Positions 22,155 to 32,385 of a DNA stretch of 64,000 nt are shown piece by piece; position 1 is the stretch's first letter, and every line of letters starts with the position of its first letter. The notes below the pieces were generated by a model. The model saw only the letters and a program-made list of their open reading frames with translations, had not been told where the DNA came from and did no database searches. A program made the position numbers and the translations under genes. The stretch is taken from contig OX638130.1 in the NCBI GenBank assembly GCA_951804985.1, positions 130,151,593 through 130,215,592 on the forward strand, written 5' to 3'. The stretch comes from Dryomyza anilis. Taxonomy: Eukaryota; Arthropoda; Insecta; Diptera; Dryomyzidae.

Positions 22155-23110
22155 CACTACGCTTTTGCGCCTCCCACCAATTTTTCAATTTCAATTGTGC
22201 CAAAGCACGCAAGCAACCCTGGCGATAGGAGCCCAATTGGACTCTACCGGAAACAGTGCGTTCTATACTTTAGTCCTGTGTACGCAGTATTTGGTAAGAG
22301 GTGCTCAACAGCACAAAGCCAGGTCATCAAATACATGGCCTGCCATTTAATTCCAAGCCCTCAATTGCCAAGTGGATCCAAGAGGTTAAGAATTGTCATA
22401 ACTCAAGTGGGTGCAACCGGAATGAGAACGAATTGAGACCGAACCATTCATGAAACAATTTAATAAACTGAAATTAAATAATTTTCTGGTATTTTTGTAC
22501 TACTCGCCTTGGCAACAACATTCCAAATTGGACTTTTTGCTGCTGTAGTCGTCATTGTTCCTGCTGCTGCTACTGCTACTGCTACTGTTTTTGTTGTTAT
22601 TTGTATCTTCTTAACGAATTTATGGGTCGTCCACTTACCGGAAACATTACGGTACATGCCACCCGGTACCACCACTTGTTGTTGTGTGTGCTCATTGTCG
22701 TGGCGCAGTTGTTGTCTTTGTCGTACTTCGTTTATTATTTTATATAGCAGAAAATGGGTAACTGGAGGTTGGGCCGGGTTGGTATGGTGTGGGGTATGGT
22801 GCGGTGCAAAACAGTAGCAACCCGGGAACAACAGCGCACAGTGGCCATGACTGCGCATCGTTCGTTGGTTCATTTTGGTGGGAGCGACAACCGCTGCTCT
22901 GCTCAGCTCTGCTCCGTTCTGCTTTTCTTGTAGTTTAATAGGGTGGAAAAATAATTGAACCATTATTAACGACAACAACTACTACGAAACATCGACGTCG
23001 ACGACGACCGACAATGCAGCGAACACCGCTTTGCACCGTACGGAGTTACGAGCACCGCAGTATGAGGTACTGAATGTGGTCAGTGAGCGGAATGGTTTTT
23101 GGTTGTTTGC
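22155..23110. other. GC-richer unique island
   Basis: Composition shifts sharply away from the AT-rich flanks at about 22155 and back after about 23110. It holds triplet-rich stretches (CTGCTGCTACTGCTACTG at 22562-22579) and strong donor-like motifs on both strands (GTAAGA at 22292 plus; GTAAGT inverted at 22633-22638). The whole island probably belongs to host sequence, not a transposon. The gene it belongs to is not identifiable from sequence alone. Confidence 0.45.
22639..22761 (-). CDS. Candidate internal exon (low confidence)
   Basis: On the minus strand a consensus-like 5' splice site CCG|GTAAGTGG ends an open frame whose last residues read VVVPGGMYRNVSG. An acceptor-like CCCAACCTCCAG at 22762-22773 would give an exon of 123 bp, symmetric in phase (starts and ends after codon position 1). 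The polypyrimidine tract is short and the open frame extends well beyond the proposed exon, so it may be chance. I recognise no domain. Confidence 0.28.
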
Positions 23111-23375
23111 AAAATGTGCTCTTGGGAGGTGAGCAACATGTGGGGATTTTGTGTCGTTCATATAGAAGTTGCATAGATGCAGGATTTAAAAAAATTAAAC
23201 TCAGATTTTGCGAAAGGTTCTGTATTTAAAATTTAAAAGCACCATTTCAGAATTTTTAAAAATTTTATAAATTCTGAAATCTTTTACCATAATCCCAAAT
23301 TCTATCAAATTCTTAGAGGATCTAGCCAAACACCTTGATTGATTTGAGTGCGGGACCCATATATGTTTTCCATAT

Positions 23376-23893
23376 TGTTACGAAAAGAGGTAATTTGCTC
23401 CACCGTGCAAGAGTAAATTAGACGGAAGATCATTCAGCGCACTGAGGCAATGTGTTAAAAAGAGACGGAAGATCATTCAGCGCACTGAAGCAATGTGCGG
23501 AAAACAGATAGAAGATCAGCGCATTAAAAACACATAAGTGTGAATGAGATGCAAATAGCATGCGTCATTCACGAAATGAGTAGAAGGTTCTCGAATCATG
23601 TCGACGTGTCGAACTGATGCATGCAGTATATAGGGTCGCCGCATCTGAGGCACAGCACTTCAGTAGTGATTGAAAAGTGGTCGAGTGCATCTCGTGTGTG
23701 ATCAATGTCAAGTTATATATTTACGGACATGCAGCAGTTGTTAGAATTTGTTATTAATAAAGTTGTTTATTAAAGTGAATTAATAAAGTTAATTGTTATA
23801 ATTTAAACCAAACATAAGAGTGTTTTTATTTTGTACACAATCCAGAGATACGAACTTGTAAAACAGTTTTCCGTAGAGTGAATTTTCGTAACA
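23376..23893 (+). mobile_element. Solo LTR with 4-bp TSD, gypsy-like
   Basis: The LTR starts TGTTACGAAAAGAGG and ends TTTTCGTAACA, so it has TG...CA ends within a short inverted repeat. ATAT flanks both sides (23372-23375 and 23894-23897), the 4-bp duplication typical of Ty3/gypsy elements. TATATAG at 23627-23633 is a good promoter TATA, and AATAAAG repeats at 23757 and 23783 are candidate poly(A) signals. About 23430-23540 contains three degenerate ~45-bp units (GACGGAAGATCATTCAGCGC type). With one LTR and no gag-pol, it fits loss of the internal region by LTR-LTR recombination. Confidence 0.88.
23627..23633 (+). promoter_or_regulatory. TATA-like box of the solo LTR
   Basis: TATATAG lies in the middle of the LTR, just upstream of GGTCGCCGCATCTGAGGC and about 125 bp before the first AATAAA. 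That is the expected order of U3 promoter, R and poly(A) signal. The inverted LTR at 2577-3080 keeps the same block. Confidence 0.5.
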
Positions 23894-23897
23894 ATAT

Positions 23898-24889
23898 TAA
23901 TTCGTTGATTTCAAACAAAAGTAAAGTTTATAATTTAAGAAACATGCTCAAACTATAAATCTCTGTAATGATTTTATTCAAAAAATATATTTCTGAAACG
24001 ATACTTCACATGCCGTAATTGCTCTTTAAAGAATTCGCTTCAGTGCAAATGCGAATTGCTTATATAAACAAATTTTTGTATTCTTTTCTCCACATGCACT
24101 ACTCGTCATAGGCATAAATATTGCAGTAATGGTCGGTACGCAAATTCATTTTAATTTAAATAAAAATTCTGTATGCGCATAATTTTAATTTCTTCTGCCA
24201 GCATAAACGGCATGAAAGGTCGGTCCTTCCAGCCACCAGGAACGTATGTGGTGCAAGTTAACACATAAAAAAAAAATTGTGAATGGTTGGATGTCGGTAT
24301 TTTTAAAGGGAATGCGTTTTATGCAAGCGGAAATATAAGTCATTAGCGAATGGCGTATTAAATTAAATATTTCTGTTAAATTACTCGAAATTTAATAGTA
24401 AAATCACGGTACGCATCATAAAGCACTTTAATATTGTAGAGCAATAAAATCTGGTTATTTGTACAGTACATACTATATGAGTACCAGTTTGTTTAAATTT
24501 TTGATATTTTGATTCGATAGTTCTGAGTCTGCTCGATCTGTGAATGAAAGCTTTGTTTAAAAATTGAAATTGATGATTTACACAGAAACTGTTTCTGATA
24601 GGTTACTTCTTCGTTTTCGTTACAGTTTGTAATTTATGTTTTATAACACAGCAGTTCATGTTTTTCAAATTATGGTTTCGACTGCTATTTTTACTAATTG
24701 CAGTTTTTGTTTATATTTTCGATATCTGTAATAAATTAAAAATTATGATTTTACATAAATGCGTTTTTGAAGTTTGTTTTCCAAAACCGGGCATGCTTTA
24801 TCTTTTGATTGAATTCCGATCGAATTTCATATACAAATTTTAAAAACAAAAGTTTTCGAATTCGACATCTTATTACAAAAATTTGTATT
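23898..24889. other. AT-rich unique spacer
   Basis: No repeat family or supported gene. A hydrophobic 61-codon ORF at 24658-24843 has a weak context and is not called. Confidence 0.35.
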
Positions 24890-24901
24890 TCAAATAATAA
24901 A

Positions 24902-24993
24902 ATTTATCACACTAAAACTCACCACACCAAAATTCATCACACTAAAACTCACCATACTAAAATTCACCACACTAAAACTCACCACATTAAAAT
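24902..24993. repeat. 15-bp tandem array, ACTAAAACTCACCAC unit
   Basis: About six copies of ACTAAAACTCACCAC with point differences. The same unit is arrayed at 32037-32204 and, inverted, at 38597-38785. The 15-bp period keeps the frame open and produces the artefact ORF rich in 'TKTHH'. Confidence 0.88.
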
Positions 24994-25098
24994 TTCTACT
25001 GGGAAAAACTCTACGGGGACGAATTATACGGGAAAGAATTCTACCGGGAAGAATTATACGGAAAAGCGTTCTACGGGGATGCATTTTATAGGGAAGAT
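24994..25098. repeat. Second 15-bp tandem array, TCTACGGGGAAGAAT unit
   Basis: Seven units of (T)(C/A)TACGGG(G/A)A(A/C)GAAT type directly follow the first array. The boundary is sharp at TTTCTACTGGGAAAAACTC. The same pair of arrays in the same relative order occurs at 32037-32300 and inverted at 38455-38785. Confidence 0.85.
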
Positions 25099-25192
25099 AT
25101 AAATAATAAAAAAGTTCTTTATATTAATAAAATCACTCCATATCCTTGTAATCACAAAATCTTGGCACGAGTCGTGCACGAATCCAGCTTGT

Positions 25193-25444
25193 TTCATATA
25201 AATTTAATTCATTTATTTTGACTTCAACGATTTGAATTCGTTTGAAAAACAATTTCTTAAACCGAGACCATGTGTTTACAAATTTTCATTTGAAATCGAA
25301 ATTTTAGACATGTCAAACCATTTGACTATAATTTATGAATACGATAAAATAATGATACAATTTATATATAATTCTTTAAAATTTTTGTCAAAAAACAATA
25401 TATTCTGAACAAATAAAATTTGTTTATTGACAGTGTCTATAAAG
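25193..25444. other. AT-rich spacer
   Basis: No gene or repeat recognised. Confidence 0.3.
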
Positions 25445-26098
25445 AAAACCAGTTGGGAAGGTTAGATCACATGGGAAATTTTAAAGTAGGTGTTATTATG
25501 ATAGTTAGGATTATCAAAATTATAGTCGGTCTAAGCCGACTATAAATACCCTACACATATGTGTGGTTACCATTAAAAGTTGTATATAGGTCACCAGGGT
25601 ATACGAATCCTGAAAATAACTACAAACTTTCCATTAATGAAGAATTTTCTTTCATTTGATACCCATATTTACAAATGGGTAGATGTACCGAATTTCGAAT
25701 TTTTTTTTTGGGAACCACAAGTCGCGGAAAAACATTATTTTCATGTATTTGAGCATAATGTCGATATATATTTGACCAAAAAAAGTTTACCTAAGCACGT
25801 ATACAGTAAAAAGATTTGTAGATGAAGTTATTTGAACATAAGTGGTCGGTTCTCAGGTCGCAATAGATCGATCATGCCAATTTTCTTGTTCAGACTGCTT
25901 AGATATATAAGTAATCTAAATCTAAAGTTTCATTGCTCTAGCTTTTCAACTTTTCTGTAATCGTGATTTCAAGAGACAGACAGAAGGACAGAAGGACAGA
26001 CAGACGGACAGACGGACATCGCTAAATCGACTCAGGAGGTCATGTTGATCATGAATATAAAATGGAAAAGTATATCCATACCGGAGATGCTTTTTTCA
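25445..26098 (+). mobile_element. DINE-1/mini-me-like element, copy 2
   Basis: It starts AAAACCAGTTGGGAAGGTTA and has a perfect 9-bp stem TATAGTCGG/CCGACTATA with loop TCTAAG (25523-25546). TACCCTACACATATGTG follows, then (GACA/GACG)n at 25974-26018, then ATCGACTCAGGAGGTCATG and CTTTTCCAT-like ACCGGAGATGC. The 3' end after 'ACCGGAGATGC' is lost compared with copy 3. The 81-codon ORF at 25580 lies wholly inside it. Confidence 0.78.
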
Positions 26099-26999
26099 AA
26101 CAAAAAAAACAAAAAAATCCCTATAATAGACCAATAGAATTTTCTGTCTACTAACAACCATTTACCAAAAACCTTTAAAATAAAGGTTTTCATATAACTT
26201 TCAACCAAAGACCTTTATTAAAAAAAAATTCTTAACCAAATACCTTTAAAAAAATATATATTTCTGAAAAAGGAAATATCTCAGTAAAAATGAAATGGAA
26301 TTAATTGTTAATAGTTATTTCTGATATCTGATTAATAAGATATATTAAGTTTAATAATTTCAATATCGTTAAGAATTATTTTAGTTTGTTGGGTCGTTAT
26401 AAAATAGAAACAGTTTTTAACAGTTTTAAATAACGATTTTATTCAGATTTGTATAATGTTTTCGTTACTATTTCGGTTTTAATTATGAAATGGTTTCGGT
26501 TTTTATTTAAATATTAGTTTTTTTATATCTAGATCAAGAACCAAATTAATTTATCCAAACAAGAAATTTTCATCGAATTCCCTAAAAGTTCAATTTATAA
26601 TTTGAATAAAAATTATCTGTAGATTAAAATTAAAAACTTATCTCACTAAATTTTTATTAAAACCGTTAATCGGATTAATTCTGATTTATATATATTTGGA
26701 TTTTTATCATTCCTACCAAAAAAACAAACAAAATTTCAAATTCTGAGAAATCTTGATGATGATGACATGTGTTGTACTAAGCAACAAATTCAGCATTTAT
26801 CAAAACAATACAAGATGCCGACCACAATCGGCCAATAAAACATAATTTAATGGCTGTCTATAAAAATCTGTATTTGGTCCCTTTGGAGACAGTAGTCTGG
26901 CTTCTTTTCGAATAGAGTCCTTTGCTGGTCAAAAATGGCATAGTGCTAGTGCTCGGGGCTTAATGTTTTTATTTTTATTTGCCGCATGTTTTAAGATAA
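26099..26999. other. AT-rich spacer
   Basis: Contains an ACCTTTA-rich stretch (26155-26260) with short inverted AAACCTTTAAAATAAAGGTTT, and GGTTTCGGTTTT words near 26500. No gene was recognised. Confidence 0.35.
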
Positions 27000-28560
27000 C
27001 CACAAACCACCCCTACTCATCTTGGGGAAATAGCAGCTGTTAAATCTATGCCATAATGTAGTCGAATTCCTAAAAAGTATCTTTCCGAACGGGGATTTTC
27101 CGCACGCTCAAAGGGCGCTGCGCTATTTCTGTTGCGTGGTTGAATAGGTGAAGATTTAAAATACTTTTGTGCTTTTTTTGTTTGCAGTGTTCTACATGAA
27201 GCTGGTTAATAAATGTGTTGCCACAATGCTTTAGATATAAAAATAATAAAAATGAAAATAATAAAAATGGAAATAATAAAAAAGCAAATAAAAAAAAAAT
27301 ACTCTTAAAAAAAACACGTTTATAAAAACAAAAGTGTGGCTCGTTGCAAAGCAGAAATGTGAGAATTTATGAGATTACAAAATGCACGAAAAGAAATTGT
27401 TTTTCGGACCCTTTTGCATTTGGAGCTAGTGGCCGGGCAGCACTACAACCAACTACAACAACCAGCACAGAACAGAACCGAATAGAACCGAAAAAGTAAT
27501 GTAATGCCTGGCTTAGGGTGGAAAAAGGGCTGCCTGCCTGCTTTTCTTTGGAAGATTTGTGCAAAATTTAATGCCATCTTTGAAGCAATGATTTTCTTTT
27601 CAGCCAACTTTAAAACGGCTACAACAAATCGTTATTGCGGTTGATGGGCATGTTTTTCGTTTGGGTCTTTAATTCGGACGCTCAGTGTTCGGACATGTTT
27701 TCGCATAGCCAGCCACTCTGATGAATTTACGTGCGTGCGTATATTTCCGGTTGAGACCGATTCGCCTCGGATTGGCGGCATTAGAAACGCTATAAACTTT
27801 GGAACGTTTTCTTGGGAAGTGGGGTGGGAGCTTCAAGGGCTACGCTACCGAATTGAGGGTCAATTCGAGCAAAACAACGGCTGGCCTCATGCTGTTTTAT
27901 GGGGTAGCAAATAAGGACAAACATACGGAATAAACAATGAAAATGTTATTTATTTTTTTGTGTATTTTTCTCACTGTTTATTTATGCTGTTTTTATTTAC
28001 AGGTGGCAGTGGAAAAACTACCGGAGCAGGAGGTTTTAATACAGGTTTGTGTTAATAAATTGCTATGGTTTTTATGTGCACTATATATAAAATTGACTCT
28101 GTTATTATAAAATTTAAATAAATTAAATTCTTTACATAAAATAAAAACGTTTTTATTATAGTTCCGTAAAATGCTTTGTTGCTCCCTGGGATTATTCATA
28201 TCAGATCTTTATACCTTAAGCATGATGATTCGCACTACGTTTTCTGTTTTTTTTTTCATACATATATTGAGGGCTTCATGTAAAATTTATTTTTATGCTG
28301 TTTGTATAATTCACAGCATTTAATAAAAAACATATTTTCAAATTGACTGGGCAGACATTTGGTGATTATTTATAAATAAAACAATTTTTTGCTTTAAAGA
28401 AAATTTTAATATTAATTAATGGTATAGACCTCTGAAGTTTGCTGAAATTACTAATAAATTAAATTTTTTTTTTGTAAAATATGTTTCTTTGGATAGCATT
28501 TTTATTTCAGATCAAAATAAGGCAGCCATCTCTTTTGGAGTGAACCAGTGGTGTCTCATG
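27000..28560. other. Unique, more balanced island
   Basis: 27000-28050 is less AT-rich than its flanks and shares nothing with the repeat families. It contains two splice-like candidates on the plus strand (27188-27234 and 28003-28044). A minus-strand ORF at 27367-27564 has no recognised domain. Confidence 0.4.
28003..28044 (+). CDS. Candidate 42-bp microexon
   Basis: A long pyrimidine-rich acceptor (TTTTTCTCACTG...TTTTTATTTACAG, 27965-28002) precedes 42 bp that end in ACAG|GTTTGTG. The 42 bp are a multiple of three and open in two frames: VAVEKLPEQEVLIQ in frame 0 and GSGKTTGAGGFNT in frame 2. The second has a Gly-rich low-complexity look common for alternative microexons. The P-loop resemblance of GSGKT is too short to mean anything. 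Nothing else ties it to a gene, so it could be chance. Confidence 0.35.
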
Positions 28561-28574
28561 GTGGCAATATGGAC

Positions 28575-28760
28575 CGTTAAATACGATTAGTCGGTTAATC
28601 AGATTTCTTCATTTCATTATTTTGATTAATTAAAAATGTGATTAATCAATTAATCGTATTTTTGGTTAATAAAAAATACGATTAATCGAATAATTGATTA
28701 ATCATGTAATCAAAACATTATTAATCAATTATTCAGTTAATCGTAACCAAAAATAAAATT
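28575..28760. repeat. Degenerate ATTAATCG repeat
   Basis: The words GATTAATC, TTAATCG and CGATTAAT recur at least ten times in both orientations (28586-28745). It is a short imperfect minisatellite with dyad symmetry. Confidence 0.65.
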
Positions 28761-28843
28761 TCGAAAAATAAATTTTCGGGTAAAGCGATTAATTGCACAG
28801 GCTTATGTTGCAAATTGGCAATATTGATATTCTAATAAAAAAT

Positions 28844-28884
28844 CTCAGTCTGCCATGTCTCGGAGCTCTTTATACCTCGATATC
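28844..28884. repeat. GATATCG-rich MITE fragment interrupted by the next MITE
   Basis: CTCAGTCTGCCATGTCTCGG matches the left end of the copy at 310. The similarity stops exactly where the GTACCCACAGAA end of the next element begins, so that element probably inserted into this one. Confidence 0.55.
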
Positions 28885-29189
28885 GTACCCACAGAATAGA
28901 CATTTGTTGCGCCAACAAACTCTTTGCCCAACCAACTTATTCGGTTCTCTCAACCGCTTAGTTGGTTGTTATTGTCAACATAAAAAGAGTTGTAGTTTGT
29001 ACTGAAACCAATTTCGAACTGTTTTAGAACAATTTAGTACAGATTTAGAACTATTCAAGTCTATAGGCTAATATAGCAGTTGCGCCAGCAAATTTTAAAC
29101 CATTCGATTTAGCCGAATGAAGTTAGTTGGCACAACTAACTTTTTCATTCTTCCAACCTCATGCCAAAAGAGGATTTTTCTGTGTGTAC
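28885..29189 (+). mobile_element. MITE, TACACAC-ended family, copy 2
   Basis: It begins GTACCCACAGAATAGAC and ends GATTTTTCTGTGTGTAC, an imperfect terminal inverted repeat GTAC(C/A)CACAGAA. The interior matches the inverse of 4603-4890, with AACCAACTTATTCGGTTCTC and TTAGTTGGTTGTTATTGTC blocks. A 70-codon ORF that overlaps its left part is not supported. Confidence 0.72.
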
Positions 29190-29789
29190 TAATTTTCAGA
29201 CATATTGTAGTGTTCTCTTATCAATATTGAAACTAAAAACAGACTGGCTTCATCGGAAAACGTCACCATTGTGCTGAATTATAGGAATATTTATTTTAAA
29301 TTAAGTAGAATACATATCATTTATTTCAACATTAGTATCAGTGATGCCAACTCATATTTTCATTTTCCCCGATATTCTTAGCAAAATTCCCTAATTGACT
29401 ATGAAATTCCCCGTATAAATATAATTTAAATACACTGAGAATATAGAGTGTTTTTACTACATTTTTAATAAAAATGGAAATAATTTATGAAACTTGATTT
29501 CTCTAATTTTCGAATGACATAATCACTGATAACTATTTAAATTGAGAAATATTATTTGTTATTATCAAGTGGTGCTATATTTATTAATTAAGGTCCACTT
29601 TTTCAGTAAAAGTTTAAACTTAGATTAAATAAATATTTCAAAAGTCAATAGGTCTAAATCAAAATGTCCGAATTTATTTAAACTTTACCGACGGATAGAT
29701 AGACAATTAGTACTCAGTTAATATGGAATTTTAAATATATGTGAAATATTGACTTTAATGTTTTTTTTTGTATTAAACTTGGTTTAAAA
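29190..29789. other. AT-rich spacer
   Basis: No gene or shared repeat recognised. A line of TTCCC(C/T)GAT words (29360-29420) recurs at 30295-30320. Confidence 0.3.
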
Positions 29790-30012
29790 TACACCCAGAA
29801 AAAAATTCCCTCAAATACCATTAAAATTGGTCAATAGGACAATTAGTGATTTAATAGTATACAAAAAATAAATCTTTTCATATAAATTCAATGGCAATAT
29901 CATGTTATTTTCTAATATTTAATGGTATTTTCCGATTAAAATAATAATTTATCCTATTGACTATTTTTAATAGTAAAAAACTATTATTTATATAGTATTT
30001 TTTCTGGGTGTA
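29790..30012 (+). mobile_element. CACCCAGAAAAAAA-ended MITE with TA duplication, copy 1
   Basis: Element 29792-30010 is flanked by TA on both sides. Ends are CACCCAGAAAAAAATTCCC and TAGTATTTTTTCTGGGTG. The interior carries ATTAAAATTGGTCAATAGGA and TTAATGGTATTTTCCGATTA. It matches 40015-40226 almost throughout. TA duplication and length suggest a Tc1/mariner-mobilised MITE. Confidence 0.82.
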
Positions 30013-30482
30013 TTATTAAAAATGGGCAATTTAGGCTGATAAAAATATGTTTGAATAGAAGCAAACTATTTCGAAAATCAAATATAACCATTAAAAGACG
30101 ATTTTGAGTTTGTTATTTTCAAACGAATTGAAAGCGTTGCAGTCAAAGCGTGCTGTTTAAATTCATTTCAAAAATTATTTATTGTACTATTATGTCGAAT
30201 CTAAAAGTAAATACGTTTGTTTTAATATAGAATATGCCCCAATATTTTAATCCTTAAAAATATAGAAAATGTAATAGATTCTAATTTGAAATTCCCCGCC
30301 AAAAGTGGACTATTCCCCGATTACCCACCAAGACTTAAATTCCTCACAAATTAGGGAATTCGCCTTCAATTGGCATCTAATCAGTGATGTATTAAAATAA
30401 TGTACTTTTATATTTATTGTGATAGAATACACCAATAGGTCGATATGATATTTCCCTAAGATGTAGGTATAAATTGGGGTTT
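30013..30482. other. AT-rich spacer
   Basis: No gene or recognised repeat beyond TTCCC(C/T)GAT words. Confidence 0.3.
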
Positions 30483-30776
30483 CCAGTATGTCATTCGTTT
30501 CGATATCATTACAAGGTCAATGATATCGCAGCGATATCGATCGTTAAATTTAATCTATATGATAGGTAGATATGAAATTGAATGAATTCGAATAAAAAAA
30601 GTATTAAAGTTGAGGTTGCTTTCAAAAGTATTGGGGTATCTATGTGATAGATGTCATAAAATTTGAACGGTCGAGGATCTTTATAAATAAGAAATGATAA
30701 AGCTACGAAATCGATTTTTTTTGTATCAAAGTTAGTTCGAGAAAGCTTCCAGGTATCGAAGATATGGCAAACAGGC
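30483..30776. mobile_element. GATATCG-rich MITE, reduced copy
   Basis: The left end CCAGTATGTCATTCGTTTCG matches the family's CCCAGTATGCCATTCG. The right part GAGAAAGCTTCCAGGTATCG and ATATGGCAAACAGG match its other end. The 121-codon minus-strand ORF across it is an artefact of the repeat. Confidence 0.6.
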
Positions 30777-31036
30777 TTTTTATAGCGTAATGAAAGCAAA
30801 TATGAAACAACATTTAAGTTAAAATAATAAAAAAAAATATTTTTCGAATTTTCGAAAAAAAAAAAATCATACAAACATGTTTTTTTTTTTTCGAAATTAC
30901 ATTTTTTTTGACAGACAAATTTTTTTCAATAAATTTTGTTTTGAAAAAAAAAATATCTTGGTTAATTTTATGTAAACTATTTTTTTGAATCTTTTTTCCG
31001 CAAAAATGTTTTCCAAACTAAATTGAATACAATATA
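30777..31036. other. A/T-homopolymer-rich spacer
   Basis: Many A and T runs of 8-12 bp. No gene or family repeat recognised. Confidence 0.3.
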
Positions 31037-31246
31037 TCGTCGTTGTAGAAGGAAAAGTCATCAAATACATTTTTATTAAAAACTTAAATTTCGCATTTTT
31101 AAAGTTGAAATATCAATTAATAGATTTACATTTTCTTATCATTTTCAGATCATCGATTAAAAATTGACAGATATATATAGATTTTTGTAAATGAATATTT
31201 GCCATTTTGAAAATGAATTTGGTGACTTTTCGTTCTACAACGTCGA
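31037..31246. mobile_element. TCGTCGTTGTAGAACG-ended MITE, copy 1
   Basis: The left end TCGTCGTTGTAGAAGGAAAA and inverted right end TCGACGTTGTAGAACGAAAA form a terminal repeat of about 35 bp running to AAAGTCA(T/C)CAAAT. TA flanks both ends (31035-31036 and 31247-31248). The copy at 48042-48292 is in the opposite internal orientation. Confidence 0.8.
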
Positions 31247-31248
31247 TA

Positions 31249-31644
31249 TTATAAAACATATTTTTTATAATATATCTATTTATTAATAATAGGTTCCCTT
31301 AAATCCTTATTGATTTCCTCAAACATTTTAATATAAATTAAATTTTCTTAAAGAATAATGATACAAAAAATTACTGAGAAAAAATGAGAAACGACTTTAT
31401 CCCTTGATCGTGTTTTGAATGAAGTCATTTGATATCGTATGAATATTTTCAAACTACGCATCTTCCTCATAACGCTATCGAAACGATATTTAGATATTTA
31501 TATCATAAAAGCTGTAAAGAATATTAAAAGTTTTAACATTTTTATTGAAAGATAATCGTCATTTAAAATATTTTCTTTATTAAATACTCTGATTTATACG
31601 GAAAATAGTATCGTTTAGAAAATAACTGAAAGTGCCTTTGAATT
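31249..31644. other. AT-rich spacer with a GATATCG MITE fragment at 31425-31490
   Basis: TTTGATATCGTATGAATATTTTC...ATAACGCTATCGAAACGATAT resembles the right part of the GATATCG family. The remainder is unremarkable. Confidence 0.35.
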
Positions 31645-32036
31645 ATCTACTATATATTTGTGAATGGCTGTTTGTTTGTATGTATGTTCCGTATAGACGT
31701 CAAAACGGATGAACTGAATCGAATTAAATGTTGACAAAATATGTATTTTGGTTCTTGGATAGGCTATATCGTGGTGGGATTAGTAGACTGGGCGTGGCAC
31801 TTCCCGTATAACCCAAAAATTAAAAACACATTATATCAGTAATTACGATAGCAAATTTAATGAAACTTAGAGGTCAGCGTAATATTTATCTATTCTACAC
31901 AGTATCACCGAATGTGGGCGGAATTATAAAACTAGGCGTGGTATCTCCTATAGAAGGTGAATTTTCAAGATGATGTATGTCGACAGTTATTACTGTGGTA
32001 TCAAGATATTTTATACCAACCACCCCAAATTCTTAA

Positions 32037-32204
32037 AATTCACCACACCGAAATTCACCACATTGAAACCCACCACACTAAACACACTATATTAAAACGC
32101 ACCACAGTAAAACTCACCACACTAAAACTCACCACACTAAAACTCACCACACTAAAACTCACCACACTAAAACTCATCACACTAAAAACTCACCACACTA
32201 AAAC
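32037..32204. repeat. 15-bp tandem array, ACTAAAACTCACCAC unit
   Basis: At least nine units, the central ones (32101-32180) nearly perfect. The left edge is degenerate (ACCGAAATTCACCAC, ATTGAAACCCACCAC). Confidence 0.9.
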
Positions 32205-32300
32205 TTCTACTGGGAAAAACTCTATGGGGAAAAGATCAACGGGGAATAATTCTACGGGGAAGAACAGTCCGAGAATGAATTGTCTTTGAGAAAACTTGTT
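32205..32300. repeat. 15-bp array, TCTACGGGGAAGAAT unit, degenerate
   Basis: Units TCTATGGGGAAAAGA, TCAACGGGGAATAAT and TCTACGGGGAAGAAC follow the first array, and then the unit decays. Confidence 0.7.
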
Positions 32301-32385
32301 TTGACGGAGAATTATTTTCGTTTTTGGTTACTAGATGTTTAACACAAATTAAAAACATCCACAGCGGAGCACGGGTCCCTGTTAG

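Larger units (their letters stand above)
24890..25192 (-). mobile_element. ACTAGC-ended element with 15-bp arrays, truncated copy D
   Basis: The reverse complement of 25100-25192 starts AAGCTGGATTCGTGCACGAC and matches the 5' end of copy C at 38303 onward ('CTCGTGC.AGATTTTGTGA', 'AAGGATATGGAG.GATTTTATTAATATAAA'). The rest is two adjoining 15-bp arrays (next two entries). The 3' part of the family is absent, so this is truncated. Confidence 0.7.
31645..32385 (-). mobile_element. ACTAGC-ended element with 15-bp arrays, copy B
   Basis: The reverse complement starts near ACTAACAGGGACCCGTGCTC (plus 32366-32385) and ends in CAAATATATAGTAGATAATT (plus 31641-31660). Inside are the two 15-bp arrays and the block 'GTTATTACTGTGGTATC', which also follows the array in copy C. 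The CGTATAGACGTCAAAACGGA part near 31690 is the decayed counterpart of the CAGCTGTTTAGACGTGATGC region of copy C. The 110-codon ORF at 31957 exists only because of the 15-bp period. Confidence 0.72.

Noticed and set aside
23376..23893. Complete LTR retrotransposon with gag-pol
   Set aside because: Only one LTR with its own 4-bp target duplication is present, and no internal coding region or second LTR lies within reach.
28003..28044. P-loop (GSGKT) ATPase domain
   Set aside because: The match is five residues in one of two open frames of a 42-bp candidate; the domain needs far more sequence.
30509..30874. 121-codon minus-strand ORF
   Set aside because: It runs through a GATATCG-type MITE copy and A/T homopolymers. 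The product is low-complexity Phe/Tyr/Leu-rich and no domain is recognised.
32037..32204. CRISPR-like array
   Set aside because: Units are contiguous 15-bp tandem repeats without spacers.
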